Below the pieces are notes generated by a model, which was not told the DNA's origin, did not search any database, and was given only the letters and a program-made list of their open reading frames with translations. A stretch of 49,392 bases of DNA, from the NCBI RefSeq assembly GCF_000186865.1, contig NW_008705574.1, forward strand, positions 552,346 through 601,737, in the 5' to 3' direction. How positions within the stretch are numbered: position 1 is the first letter of the stretch; each line of letters begins with the position of its first letter. Below, piece by piece: positions 18,015-27,646 of this stretch. Origin of the DNA: Aureococcus anophagefferens (Eukaryota; Sar; Pelagophyceae; Pelagomonadales; Pelagomonadaceae). The translations under genes and the position numbers were made by a program.

Positions 18015-19566
18015 TCGGCAGCGGCGAGGCCGCGCTCCAGTATTTCGGCGCGGGTCCGCACGACGTCACGGCGTTCGCAATCGACGCGGGCGGCGCGCCC
18101 GTCGTCGAGGCCCGCGCGACGCACGCCGTGGCCGTCGCCGACGACGCCTGGCGCTGCGGCGGCGGCGACGCGTTCCCGCTGAGCGCGGCGACGCGCGGCG
18201 CCGTCGAGCGCGCCGCCGCCGCGGGCGGCCCCGGCGTCCTCGCCGTGGCCTGGCCCCGGCCCGGCGACGTCGTCCGCTCGGGCACGCTCGTCGCGGGGCT
18301 CGCCGTGGCCTACGCGAACCGGACGCTGGGGCGCGTCACGGGCACGCTCTGCCTCGCCGCCGCGCCGCTCGGCGGTCCCGGCGAGCTCCGGAGCTGCGCC
18401 GATTTAGAAGACGCGGAGCACGTCGAGCTGCGCGTGCCCGAGGCCTGGACGGCCAGCGGACCCGCGCGGCTCGGCCTCGGGTTCGCGCTCCGCGGCGCCG
18501 ACGGCGCGCTCTTCGAGGCGCCGCCGCTCGACGTCGTCGTCGACGCGCGCGAGGCGCCGCCGCCGGTCGCCGGCAGGGCAGGAAAAGGGTGATTCAACGT
18601 CGCTTCAACGTGAGTGTTCCGCGCGCGCGCGTTCCGGAAAAAGCATCCACGCGTCGAGAGTGCTCCGAGAGATGATCGCTCGTCCAAAAATTAGCCGAAA
18701 CGAGTGGAAAACAACCGAGATAAGAGCCTCCAAAGTTGGAAATTTTGCACCCTTTTCCTGCCCAGGTCGCCGGCGACGTTTTCGGCGAGCTCGCGGGCTG
18801 GGAGCTCTCCGCCGCGGCCCTCGACGCCCGGCCGGAGCTGCTGCCGTCCCTCGACGCCGTGCTCGTGGTGTGCCGCTACGACGAGGACCTCTCGTGGCTC
18901 CGGTTCCAGCGCTTCCCGGCGCTCGTCTACGAGAAGCGCGCGGACCGCGCGGCGGCCGCGGGCCGGCACGGCGTGCCGCGGAACACGGCCAACGAGGCGT
19001 CGGCGTTCCTCAAGTTCATCGTCGACTACTACGACGCGCTGCCGCGCGCCATGGTCTTCCTCCACGGGCACCGCTACGCGTACCACATGGAGGACGTGTT
19101 GGGACTGCTCGCGGACCTCGACGTCGCGGGCTTCGACTACTGCAACCTCAACTTCGCCGTCTGGGGCACGCACGAGGACCCGGAGCGGCGCCTCCTCTAC
19201 AACGACACGCACCGGCCCTGGCTCGAGGCGCACCTCGGGCCCCTGCCGCCGCTCCTCTTCGACCGGTGCTGCGCGCAGTTTCTCGTCACGCGGGACCGCG
19301 TGCGGGCGCGGCCCCGGGCCTTCTACGAGGCGGCGCTGGCCCACGCGTACTACGACGTCGAGCCGCTCCCGGAGGGCGACAAGGAGGCGAACCGCCAGAT
19401 CGGCCTGCTCTTCGAGTGGCTCTGGCACCACATCTTCGGCGAGCCGCCCGTCGACCCGGACGTCGCGGACATCGTGCCGGACATCGAAGAGACGGACATC
19501 GTCTACCTCTCGGGCGACCGGCGGCGGCCGCGCTGCGCGCCGCGGCCCGGGCGACCGCGGGCGTAA
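18015..19566 (+). CDS. DUF3431-domain protein, 5' end lost in gap, split by an introner intron
   Basis: Exons are 18015-18577 (start missing) and 18766-19566, joined in phase 0 across the 188-nt introner. The N-terminal part is a beta-rich segment of about 190 residues with no family I can name (ALQYFGAGPHDVTAFAIDAGG). The C-terminal part is DUF3431-like: VLVVCRYDEDLSWL, then FPALVYEKR, then PRNTANEASAFLKFIVDYYD, then LPRAMVFLHGHRYAYHMED. This matches the family order R-Y-x-E-D-x-x-W, N-x-x-x-E-A-x-x-x-L and F-x-x-G. DUF3431 proteins occur in fungi and algae and may be glycosyltransferase-like, but their activity is not known to me. The introner lies between the two regions, so it may mark an inter-domain linker. 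Reading continues to TAA at 19564-19566. Confidence 0.75.
18574..18765 (+). mobile_element. Introner element, family A copy 3 (intron 18578-18765)
   Basis: This 192-bp element is flanked by GTCGCCGG at 18566-18573 and 18766-18773. Its ends are CAGGGCAGGAAAAG and CTTTTCCTGCCCAG. The inferred intron is GC-AG, 188 nt, phase 0, with the core antisense to the gene. Splicing turns VAG into VAGRVAG, again 12 nt. Confidence 0.95.
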
Positions 19567-19572
19567 CTCGGC

Positions 19573-20697
19573 TTAGGTTTGACTAGGGGGCGCTAGTCCG
19601 CCGGCCCGGAATCTGGCTGCAGGGAGATTGCAGGGAGCGGCGAACGCGCCCAGGATCCGTCTGGTGTCTCGTCGAAAACCCGGGCGGCGGCCCCGGGTCT
19701 CCTTCGCAAAGGCCTCCACGGAGTCGAGGTGCGGATCCAGGATGCTAGAAGGGATGGATGCGCCGATGGAGATAATAGCTCTAGTACACGCTGCTTTAGC
19801 GCGAATGTCAAGCCACGTTGTCGACTTGAACAGCCGTATGAGCATCGGGAGAGCCGATGATGCGCTCGCGCCCAAATTGCCAAGAGCGTCGACAGCCTCC
19901 ACCCGACATCTACTGCCTTGATCCTGCCAGTACTCCCACAGCGCGTAGAAACTGTCGTGAGTAAACCTCCTGCGAAGCCTGGCCGCCGCGTCCTCGGCAC
20001 ATTGCGAGCAGGTAAGTCCATCTTCCGATCGCACGCGGGGATCATCAAGCCTGTTCGAGTTGTTGCACAAAGCGCAGTCTCGCTGAATAACGTTCGTCAG
20101 CACGAGGAAAAGACGGTCTCTTTCGCTGGGAGAAGTATCGAGAGCTGCGAGCGCCGCCCATGCCGCGCCGCGTCTAGTGCCATATACTTCGCTTTCCTTT
20201 TTTACCCGGGACGTTTGGCCCGCAAGCATGGAATGGGCTTTCTCGTCGCGCTGACAAAAGAACCATTCGCGTAGATGCGCGGGCATAATTTTGATTCGCC
20301 GAGCCGCCAGAGCGCCGGCGCGTGCAGAGGCAAGACGTTTCGGCGCGCCCAGCGACGGCGCAGGCAAACGATGTTCCCCGCTAGCTCCAACACCGCTTGC
20401 CGCATCGTGGACATAATCCTTCCATTGAACAGACACGAGTCGCAGAGACTCGAGACGCGACAGGTCGCTATGACACTCAAAGTCGAGGACATGCACCCAC
20501 AGCACCTTTGGCAGCCGCGGCGAAGGAATCGTCCGCGCCGGGCTCCGCCGACGGCGCGCGATTTCGAAATCGAGTCGCCCGCGAAGCCGCAGCAGGGTCG
20601 CGTCGTCCAGGCACGTGAAACTCATCGCGGCAGCCGCCGAGCACGTCGTGTCCATCGCGGGCAAGCCTGGCTCGCGCTTGAAGCCATCTTGAACCAT
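19573..20697 (-). CDS. F-box-like / HEAT-like protein, about 374 aa
   Basis: This is a tentative call. From the ATG at 20697 (or 20652, MDTTCSAAAAM) an F-box-like segment is seen at about residues 62-95 (LPKVLWVHVLDFECHSDLSRL, then SVQWKDYV). A paired-Cys section follows (CALCNNSNRLDD, later CSQCAEDAAARL), perhaps a metal site, and a HEAT-like helix pair near the C-terminus (CRVEAVDALGNLGASASSALPMLIRLF). F-box proteins recruit substrates to SCF ubiquitin ligases. Base composition and codon use are visibly less GC-biased than in neighbours, suggesting a recent arrival or a weakly expressed gene. The final ~40 residues read like non-coding shadow, so the true 3' end may be earlier or involve an intron. 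Confidence 0.55.
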   Translation of the reverse strand: MVQDGFKREPGLPAMDTTCSAAAAMSFTCLDDATLLRLRGRLDFEIARRRRSPARTIPSPRLPKVLWVHVLDFECHSDLSRLESLRLVSVQWKDYVHDAASGVGASGEHRLPAPSLGAPKRLASARAGALAARRIKIMPAHLREWFFCQRDEKAHSMLAGQTSRVKKESEVYGTRRGAAWAALAALDTSPSERDRLFLVLTNVIQRDCALCNNSNRLDDPRVRSEDGLTCSQCAEDAAARLRRRFTHDSFYALWEYWQDQGSRCRVEAVDALGNLGASASSALPMLIRLFKSTTWLDIRAKAACTRAIISIGASIPSSILDPHLDSVEAFAKETRGRRPGFRRDTRRILGAFAAPCNLPAARFRAGGLAPPSQT

Positions 20698-20816
20698 TGT
20701 TGACGGTCGGCCTTTGACGTCGCCAGCTGCGGGAGTTGTGCGCCGGGAGTTTGCAGGGGAGCCTCAGGGGATGCGCGCACGACTCACAGCGGCCACGCCC
20801 TTACGCGCGGGCGCGC

Positions 20817-21710
20817 CTACATGACGACGGGCTCGTTGGGCGCGTTGACGACGGAGCAGCCCTTGCGCGGCTTGTGCGCGTCCCAGAAGGCCTCGGGCAG
20901 CTTGGGCGCGTAGCTTTCGAGGCCCGGCGGGCACCAGGACTCGAAGGGCGCGAGGTCGACGCCCTGGGGCTGCGCGGAGCAGTAGGGCCGGGACCCGGGC
21001 TTGGCGAGGTACTGCTGGTGGTACTGCTCGCCGTAGAACCAGAGCCCCCCGTACTGGTCGTAGTCGCTCGCGGCCGCGACCTCCGTCGTGATGGGCCGGC
21101 CGAGCTGGGCCTCGTAGGCCTTCATCGACGCCTCGATGAGCGCCTTTTGGTCGTCGTCGAAGTAGTAGAAGCCCGAGCGGTACTGCGTGCCGCGGTCGTT
21201 GCCCTGGCCCATGCCGCTGCAGGGGTCGTGGGCCTCCCAGAACCAGCGGAGGATGTCGACGAAGGAGACCTTGGCCGGGTCGTAGACGACGCGGACGCCT
21301 TCCGTGTGGCCCGTGCGGCCGCTGCACGCCTCCTCGTAGGTCGGGTTCGGCGTGAAGCCCGCGCAGTAGCCCACGGCCGTCGACGTGATGCCGTCGCCGG
21401 GGAAGCGCCAGATGCCCTTCTCGCTGCCCCAGAAGCACCCGTTGGCAAAGACCGCGACCTTGTGGCCCTCGGGGACCGCGTCGAGCTCCGTGCCGAGCAC
21501 GAAGTGGCGGTAGCCCTCGATGCCGGGCATCTTCTGGGCGCGGCCCTTCAAAGCGTCGCCGGGCGCCACGAGCGCGCTGTCGCCGCCGCCCATGAGGTCG
21601 AGGAGCGTGCCCAGGGATCGCGCCGGGCTCCGCGGCTGGAGCCGCGCGACGGGCGCCTTGAACGCGACGACGGCCAGCGGCACGGCGAACTGGAGCGCGC
21701 GGAACATCAT
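20817..21710 (-). CDS. MSRA: Peptide methionine-S-sulfoxide reductase MsrA, plastid-type leader, 297 aa
   Basis: MsrA reduces methionine S-sulfoxide in proteins with thioredoxin as reductant. The active site GCFWGSEKG lies at about residues 92-100. [51 protein letters not shown] and [10 protein letters not shown] follow in family order. Cys residues in the C-terminal extension ([21 protein letters not shown]) can serve as recycling cysteines. The ATG at 21710 gives a hydrophobic leader ending VVAFKAP, the Ala-Phe pattern of heterokont plastid precursors, so a plastid location is likely. Translation stops just after NEPVVM. The gene is intronless and divergent from the IQ-motif gene. Confidence 0.93.
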   Translation of the reverse strand: MMFRALQFAVPLAVVAFKAPVARLQPRSPARSLGTLLDLMGGGDSALVAPGDALKGRAQKMPGIEGYRHFVLGTELDAVPEGHKVAVFANGCFWGSEKGIWRFPGDGITSTAVGYCAGFTPNPTYEEACSGRTGHTEGVRVVYDPAKVSFVDILRWFWEAHDPCSGMGQGNDRGTQYRSGFYYFDDDQKALIEASMKAYEAQLGRPITTEVAAASDYDQYGGLWFYGEQYHQQYLAKPGSRPYCSAQPQGVDLAPFESWCPPGLESYAPKLPEAFWDAHKPRKGCSVVNAPNEPVVM

Positions 21711-22003
21711 GGGCGGATGTGTGGTGTCTGTCGTGTGGGGTGTGTGCGTCTCCGCTCGCTGCGACGACGGAGCGCGCGATCTGCTGGCAGGGCCCGGCCT
21801 GCTCCTCGTGGCTTTGAGTTGATACATCCTCAATGTTGACGCGCGTTCGGCGTCGCTCCGGGCAGCCCATCTCCGCCGGGAAAGCCCGACACCATGCAAG
21901 CAAAGCACAAAGCACACACACACCCTTCCCGCAAGCGACGACGACCTCGTCGCCCCAAATCAGCCCACCCTTTCCGCAAGCGACGACGACCGCGTCGCCC
22001 GAC
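21711..22003. promoter_or_regulatory. Divergent promoter region, MsrA and IQ-motif gene
   Basis: The region has a GT-rich stretch at about 21718-21750 (minus-strand CA-rich). Just upstream of 22004 it has an imperfect tandem pair containing CCGCAAGCGACGACGACC, at about 21928 and 21972. These may be promoter repeats; no TATA box is obvious. Confidence 0.35.
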
Positions 22004-23971
22004 ATGCACAACACCTACCAAGCCACCGAGGCCCAGATGGAGGGCCTCCTCGCCGCGCGGAGCATGAAGTCCATGAAGAGCGTCAAGAGCCTGCGCCGCC
22101 CGGCCTCGGGCCTGCGGCGGCCGTCGTCGAAGACGCTGCCGCCCCTCAAGACGCAACCCACGAAAAACACGCTCGACGACCTCGACGCCGTCGCCGTCGC
22201 CGACGACTACGAGAGCGACCACGAGGCGACGGCGCCGCGGAAGCCGCTGGGGGCGTTCAAGCCCGCGGCGTCGTGGGTCACCTCCCTCATGGGCCACTGG
22301 GTGCGGAGCATGAAGCGCGTCCGCGCCGAGGCGGCCGCCGCGGCGGCGTTCCGGGACGCGGCCGCCGCCGCGGCCGCGGCGGCGGGCGCGGAGCACCGGA
22401 CGCGCGCGGAGCGGCTCGCGCGGAACGGCACGACGGGCGACCTCGACGACCGCATCGCGGCCTTCCGCGCGACGCGCGCGCGCGCCCTGGAGCTCCTGCG
22501 CTCCGGTGGTGTGGTCGCGACCCACGACGCGGCCGCGCCCGCGCCGCTGTCGAAGCAGGGCGACCTGTCGTTGTACTCGTACGCGGAGCAGAAAAAGCGC
22601 CTCGCGGTGCGGGGCCACGCGGGCTTCCTGAGCCTCTGCCACGATCTGTGGGCGTTGGTTAGTTTTCACGGCGAGCTCCGGGAGCCGGCCTACCTCGAGA
22701 TGATCACGCGCTTCCACGCGGTGGTCATCCCGCCGCCCCTGGACGCGAAAGCGGTCCGCGCGTCCGCGGAGGCCGACTGGCAGCGGGACCGCCACGGCGA
22801 CTCGCTGAACTTCGCCGAGTTCTGCGACTCCTTGTTCGAGGCCGTCGACGTCTGGACCGAAAGTTCCGACGCCGAGGAATACGTGGAGATCCTCGAGCGG
22901 TTGGTCGCGGGCGCGTGCAAGGCCGACGGCTGCGACCTGGCCTGGCGCCCCGCCGGGGACGTCTGGTTCGACGCCGCGGCCTTTGGCGGCGGCGCGAAGC
23001 CCAGGTTTGCGTCCGCGCGGGCCATCCAGCGCGTCGCGCGCGGCTTCTCCGCCAGGCTCGGGACCTCCGAGGGGGCCCGAAAGAAGAAACACGCCGCGAA
23101 AAAGAAGAAGCACCACGCCAAAAGCCCCGTGCGCCGCTTCGCGGTCGCCGAGGTCGACGCGAAGATCGCCGAGCTCTTCGCCGCGCGCGTCCACTCGCTC
23201 CGCTACTTGGCGGCGCACCCCGGCACGAAGCCGCCGCGCTTCGACGCCTTCGTCCTCGAGCACTTTGTGCGCGAGCACGGCTCGCGCGACGCCGCGAAAC
23301 GGCACTTGAAGGCGTTCTTGAAGGCCTGCGACGGCCTCCTGCGCGAGAACGCGGACGGCCTGTCGACCGTCGACGTCGGCGACGCCTCGACGCCCAAGCA
23401 CGCGCGCGCGTGCCTCTTCGCGCTCGCGTCGGGCCTCACGTCGGGCGCGCCGCGCAACGCGCGGCTGGCCGAGGGCTTCATCTTCCCCGTGCTCGCGGCC
23501 GTCTTCGAGGAGGACGCGGCCATGGAGGGTTTGCTGAAGCGCCGGGAGGCGATGGACGCGGAGAAACTGGCGGCCGCCGTGTCGTCGCGGCTCCCCGCGG
23601 CGGCCGCGCCCGCCGTCGCCGACGCCCTGGCGCCCGCGGTGGCGCCCCGGGCCCGCGCGCCCGACGGCGTCGACGTCGACCTGGGCTTGTATCTTTGCGC
23701 CGCGGTCTTCCTCCGCGAGGAGCGCGTCGCCGCGTTCCGGCGGACGTGCGCCGCGCGGCGGCTCCAGCGCGCGCACGCGCGGCTCAAGCGGTCCATCCGC
23801 CAGTCGCGCCCCTCGCCGCGCCAGTCGCGCCTCTCGCCGCGGCGCGCGCTCGACGCCGCGCGGCGCGCCGACGCGCGCCTCAACCCGGCGACGCCGACGA
23901 AGACGCCGCGCCGCGCCGCCGCGGTGCTCGCGCGCGCGCGCTCCCGCCCGCTCGTCTCCGCGGAAGGTTAA
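22004..23971 (+). CDS. Large basic/Ala-rich protein with IQ motif and degenerate EF-hand, 655 aa
   Basis: The ATG at 22004 (MHNTYQATEAQME) is chosen. A disordered Lys/Arg/Ser N-terminus (MKSMKSVKSLRRP) and an Ala-rich helix come first. Next is a section around residues 260-300 with DRHGDSLNFAEFCDSLFEAVDVWT, a degenerate EF-hand with the LFEAVDVWT pattern seen in many alga and oomycete proteins. An IQ-like calmodulin-binding motif (ARAIQRVARGFSAR) lies at about 340-353, then a Lys/His-rich linker, a helical domain, and a second basic segment (ARRLQRAHARLKR). The C-terminus has RQSRPSP and RQSRLSP repeats. It is probably a cytoskeletal or flagellar calmodulin-binding protein; this is inference. 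It is intronless and convergent with the carboxypeptidase gene, with abutting stops. Confidence 0.7.
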   Translation: MHNTYQATEAQMEGLLAARSMKSMKSVKSLRRPASGLRRPSSKTLPPLKTQPTKNTLDDLDAVAVADDYESDHEATAPRKPLGAFKPAASWVTSLMGHWVRSMKRVRAEAAAAAAFRDAAAAAAAAAGAEHRTRAERLARNGTTGDLDDRIAAFRATRARALELLRSGGVVATHDAAAPAPLSKQGDLSLYSYAEQKKRLAVRGHAGFLSLCHDLWALVSFHGELREPAYLEMITRFHAVVIPPPLDAKAVRASAEADWQRDRHGDSLNFAEFCDSLFEAVDVWTESSDAEEYVEILERLVAGACKADGCDLAWRPAGDVWFDAAAFGGGAKPRFASARAIQRVARGFSARLGTSEGARKKKHAAKKKKHHAKSPVRRFAVAEVDAKIAELFAARVHSLRYLAAHPGTKPPRFDAFVLEHFVREHGSRDAAKRHLKAFLKACDGLLRENADGLSTVDVGDASTPKHARACLFALASGLTSGAPRNARLAEGFIFPVLAAVFEEDAAMEGLLKRREAMDAEKLAAAVSSRLPAAAAPAVADALAPAVAPRARAPDGVDVDLGLYLCAAVFLREERVAAFRRTCAARRLQRAHARLKRSIRQSRPSPRQSRLSPRRALDAARRADARLNPATPTKTPRRAAAVLARARSRPLVSAEG

Positions 23972-25149
23972 CTACATTGACGCGAGGAGGAAGTCGAGCG
24001 CGGATTTGATCGCCGCGACCTGGCCCAGGTTGCACAGCTCGTCCGTCGCCTTCGGGCTGTCCGGGTAGACCTCCGTCGTCGTCGTGAACTTGGCGTTCGT
24101 GACGCCGCCGCAGAGGCCGAGCGCCGCGTAGTCGTAGAGGATGACGCCGTCGTCGACGACCGGCGACCCGATGATCGTGCCGTCGGGATCCGCCGGCGCG
24201 ATGTGCGTCACCTCGGCGACGCCGGCGTTGACGGCGCGCTGGAAGTCGAGCCGCGGGTTCTGCTCGTCGCCGCACAAGTAGAAGCCGTCGGGGATCGTCC
24301 CCGGCTCGCTGTCTTCGCCGTCGCGCGCGGCCTTGGCCTGGGCAGGACAAGAGAGCGAAATTCCCAACTTCAAAGGCTCCTCTCTCGGCCGTTTTCCACT
24401 CGTTTCGGCTGATTTTTGGACGAGCGATCATCTCTCGGAGCGCTCTCGAAGCGTGGGTGCTGTTTTCGGAACGCGCGCGCGCGGAACACTCACGTTGAAG
24501 CGACGTTGAATCACCCTTGTCCTGCCCTGGCCTTGGCGACGCGGAATTCGGTCTCGTCCGTGTCCGTCGTCTCGTGCAAATCGACGTGGCACGCCCACCG
24601 GGCGACGCCGCACGACTCGAGCAGGCGCACGAGGCCCGCGGCCTCCTGGGAGCCGCACGCCGCCGCGTCGCCGCGCTTGAAGGAACGATTCGGGTCGACG
24701 GCGTCCGGGTTCCACCGCTGGATGTGCTCGTAGCCCCAGGGCGACACGCACGGCGCGACGACGACGTTGAGGCCCCTGGCCGCGTAGGCGAGGGCGTCCG
24801 TCGCCAGGAACCGCAGCGCGCCGTGGACGCCCGACGTCTCGTAGCCGTGGACGCCGCCGGTGACCAAGACGGACGGCTTGGCGCCGTCCCAGTCCTTGGT
24901 TTTCACGGCGTAGAGCGCGTGCGCGATGGGACCATCATAAGTGATCGTGCCGTATTCGACGACGTCGAAGGACGCGCGGAGCGGGTCGAGGGCTTTCACG
25001 ACGTCGTCCTCGTAGCTGCGCGACTTGACGCGCTCGCTGCGCCACTGCGCCACCTCCGCAGGGCCCCACTTGGCTCCAGGCTGGCCGATGTGGTAGGCGC
25101 GCGCCGCGGAATGCGCCGCCATGAGCACCGCCGGCAACGTCGCGCGCAT
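23972..25149 (-). CDS. M14-family zinc carboxypeptidase/deacylase-like secreted protein, about 329 aa, split by an introner intron
   Basis: Exons are 25149-24526 and 24337-23972, joined in phase 0. The ATG at 25149 gives a signal peptide (MRATLPAVLMAAHSAARA). The zinc-binding GGVHGYETSG supplies His and Glu (H-x-x-E) at about 105-108. DPNRSFKRG near 160 is the substrate-binding Asn-Arg pair, and CHVDLHETTD near 193 gives the third zinc His. This matches M14 peptidases of the MpaA/succinylglutamate desuccinylase type. The second exon completes the C-terminal part (FYLCGDEQNPRLDFQ, then TTTTEVYPDSP, with a plausible catalytic Glu in TTEVYP). The introner sits after FRVAKA and adds RAKA. Substrate is unknown. 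Confidence 0.82.
24338..24529 (-). mobile_element. Introner element, family A copy 4 (intron 24338-24525)
   Basis: This 192-bp element is flanked by GCCTTGGC at 24330-24337 and 24530-24537. The host gene is on the minus strand, and the element core is antisense to it. The inferred intron is GC-AG, 188 nt, phase 0. CAGG plus the 8-bp duplication is added to the message. Confidence 0.95.
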
Positions 25150-25229
25150 GCACGTATAAAAGGTCTTAAAACGAGCCCACCTCTCCGATGACCGGTTCAT
25201 CATCCTAGTTGAAGACGATGATGCAGTTT

Positions 25230-26396
25230 TCACCCGAACTTAAAGCTCGCCTCGCGGCGGCACTGGCGGGGCGCGGGCCGCTTGCGCATGAAGCGGTCGA
25301 TGTCGTCCATGCGCGGCGCGTCGTCGGCGTCGAAGACCTGGCCGACGTGCTGGAAGTTCGCGGGCCGCTTCGTCGGGAAGCTTTTCGAGTTCAGGAATTC
25401 GGTGCAGAAGTAGGCGTCGTGGCCGAGCTGGTCGCGCTTCACGAGGGGCCAGACGACGCGGTTCAGGAACCGCAGGTCGCCGCCGTAGGCCTTCTTGTCG
25501 CGCCACGCGCGCACGAGGCCCGCCATCGACTTGCCCCTGAGCGCGCCGCGCCGGCCGCCGAACATGCCCGCGTTGATGGGCCGCTTGTGGTTCGGGTGGT
25601 CGCGCATGACGTGGATCGACGCCCCGCTCGCGAGCCACTCGTCGACGGCGGCCTTCTCGCGCGCGTTCAGCCGGCTGTCGCTGTCGCGGACGACCCACGC
25701 GTCCACCTCCGGGTCGTCGGCGACGAGGAAGCGCCAGAACATGCCCGCGATCTTGCCGACCATGGCGCGGTCGTCGATCATGATCACCTAGGCGGGACGT
25801 GTTCCGGAGCACGAGACGCGAGGACGCGGGCGCGACGACCTCCGCGCCGAGCGCCGCGAGCCGGTCGCGCACGGCGGCGGGGACGGTGGCGTCGCAGTAG
25901 AAGCGCGCGACCCAGCCGGGGAAGACGTCGCCGACCATCTCCGCGTTGCGGATCGCGCCGTTCGTGTACTTCTTGTTCTTGCCGTAGAGGCCGTAGCTCA
26001 CGACCCGCTTGCCGGACGTCGCGTTCGCGGGGGGCGGCGCGGCGGCGCGCGCGGCCGGCCGCGCTCTGGCCGCCGGCCGCGCCGGGGCGGCGGCGCGCTC
26101 CGCCGGCCGCGCCGGGGCCGCGGCGCGCTCCGCCGGCCGCGCGGGCTCGCCCGCGTGCTCGCCGTGGCCTGCGCTCGCGCGTCGTCGTCGCGCGCGGACC
26201 CCCCGCGTCGCGGCGCCGCGGGCGCGCAGTCGCGGTGCACGGTGACGCCGTAGGCGCGGCGCATGGCGTCGTCGAAGGCCGGCGCGGGCGCCCTCGGCGC
26301 GTCTCTCCGCGGCGGCCGCCCCCGGAACATGGCGTCGAGCGCGGCCTCCCACTGGCCCGCGACGCGCGCCTTCACCTCGGCGTTGTGCGCCGCCAT
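25230..26396 (-). pseudogene. Conserved protein of unknown family, possibly glycosyltransferase-like, frame-disrupted
   Basis: Coding-like sequence runs on the minus strand but changes frame twice. It runs from the ATG at 26396 (MAAHNAEVKARV), moves to another frame in an Arg/Ala/Pro low-complexity stretch near 26170, then returns to the first frame near 25790. The middle section carries VVSYGLYGKNKKYTNGAIRN and WVARFYCDATVP; the C-terminal section carries VADDPEVDAWVVRDSDSRL, IHVMRDHPNHKRP and AGMFGGRRG. These phrases are typical of a conserved family of algal and bacterial proteins that handle sugars or repeat scaffolds, but I cannot name it. The two frame shifts cancel, which fits paired sequence errors as well as real decay. 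Upstream of 26396, frame remnants (FYAWPHITTFESIDALC) suggest a further N-terminal part. Confidence 0.5.
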
Positions 26397-26588
26397 GCCG
26401 CGGCCGATGGCCGCGAGGTCCGCGGCCTTGAAGACCCTGGGCCTACGGATCGGTTTTCATTCCCCGCGGCGACGACGGAAACGACGCACAGCGCGTCGAT
26501 GCTTTCGAACGTCGTGATGTGGGGCCAGGCGTAAAAGTCGCTGAGCTCGAGCCTAGCGGTGGCGTATGTGTCAGTGCCTCGCCAAAAG

Positions 26589-27599
26589 TCACGCCGGGTT
26601 TTTGTGCCAGGCGAGGGCCGCGGCGTCGCCCAGGTCGTCGTTCGGATCGTGGTCGAAGAGGTCGAGCGTCGCGTTGCCGTGCCTCGGCAGCGGGCTCGCC
26701 CGCCGCGGCTTCCCGTGGACGCCGAACCACGTGCGCTCCTTCAGCAGGGCAAAGCGCCGGTGCCAGCTCCAGAGCAGCTCCTTCGTCGGCACGAAGAGCG
26801 GCAGGCACATGCGGTAGTACTCGAAGAGCGACATGACGGACACCTGGTAGGGGATCAGCACGAGCGCCGGGTGGCGCGCGAGCTGGGCGTACTCGAAGCG
26901 GCCCGGGTAGGCCTCCTTGATGGTCTTGACGGCGCCCGGCACGAGGCGCTTCAGCTTCTGGACGAGCGGCGCCGGCGGGTCGCGGCCGCCGGGCCCGACC
27001 AACACCGGGAGATTCGGCCGCTTCGCCGCCGACGCCGCCGCGTAGCCGCACCAGTTCTCGTAGACGGGCACCCGCAGGCCCGTGAAGTACTCGATGTAGC
27101 GCGCGTCGTACAGGTTGTTCGCCGCCACTATATTTCGGGGATCCGCCGCGATGCGCCGCAGATTCGCGCTCCACGCCTTCCACCGCTTCGGGTCGTGGCG
27201 GCCGATCTCGTAGCGCGTCGACGCGACGACGACCAACGGCCGGCCGAAGGCCATGAAGACCTCGCAGAGGCCCGCGGCGTGCTGGCAGACGAACGCGTCG
27301 ACGGTCGCCATCTCGGGATCGTCCTTGTACGCGTCGTAGAACTCGCGGCGGAGCCGGTTCGGGCACTTGCCCAGGTTGATGCCGTTCTGCTTCGTGATGA
27401 CCTTCAGGCCCTTGGCGCAGGTCTTCGTCAGGTGGCAGTGGCCGCTCAAACTTTTGTCGACGACGTCCTGGCCGAGGCCGCCGAGGACCGCCTTGAGGTC
27501 GTGGATGGGGCTGATGTGGAAGTCGCTGCTCCAGAATGTGTAGCGCGGCCGCTGCTGCGCGACGACCGCCGCGGCGCACCAGAGGAGGCGCCGCATCAT
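26589..27599 (-). CDS. Conserved secreted protein, glycosyltransferase-like, 336 aa
   Basis: The ATG at 27599 begins MMRRLLWCAAAVVAQQ, a short signal peptide or anchor. Conserved-looking blocks are FWSSDFHISPIHDLK, SLSGHCHLTKTCAKGL, FVCQHAAGLCEVFMAFGRPLVVV, ANNLYDARYIEYFTGL and IPYQVSVMSLFEYYRM, LPLFVPT. The late block resembles the acceptor/nucleotide-sugar region of GT1/CgeB-like glycosyltransferases, where a pattern like S-x-x-E-x-x-x-x-x-P-x-x-V-P is common. That makes a glycosyltransferase plausible but not proven. It is intronless and lies just downstream of the MurL-like gene on the same strand, with 47 bases between. Confidence 0.68.
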   Translation of the reverse strand: MMRRLLWCAAAVVAQQRPRYTFWSSDFHISPIHDLKAVLGGLGQDVVDKSLSGHCHLTKTCAKGLKVITKQNGINLGKCPNRLRREFYDAYKDDPEMATVDAFVCQHAAGLCEVFMAFGRPLVVVASTRYEIGRHDPKRWKAWSANLRRIAADPRNIVAANNLYDARYIEYFTGLRVPVYENWCGYAAASAAKRPNLPVLVGPGGRDPPAPLVQKLKRLVPGAVKTIKEAYPGRFEYAQLARHPALVLIPYQVSVMSLFEYYRMCLPLFVPTKELLWSWHRRFALLKERTWFGVHGKPRRASPLPRHGNATLDLFDHDPNDDLGDAAALAWHKNPA

Positions 27600-27646
27600 T
27601 CGTGTGAGCTGCCCATACGCTGCCCCAACCGTGATATAGATTCAGT

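Noticed and set aside
25150..25165. TATA box (TATAAAA) near 25155
   Set aside because: It points to the plus strand, where no gene starts; the nearby carboxypeptidase gene is on the minus strand and begins only a few bases away.
26430..26460. A 10-bp intron (GTAGGCCCAG) upstream of 26396
   Set aside because: Far too short to splice; the frame change is better read as an indel or decay.
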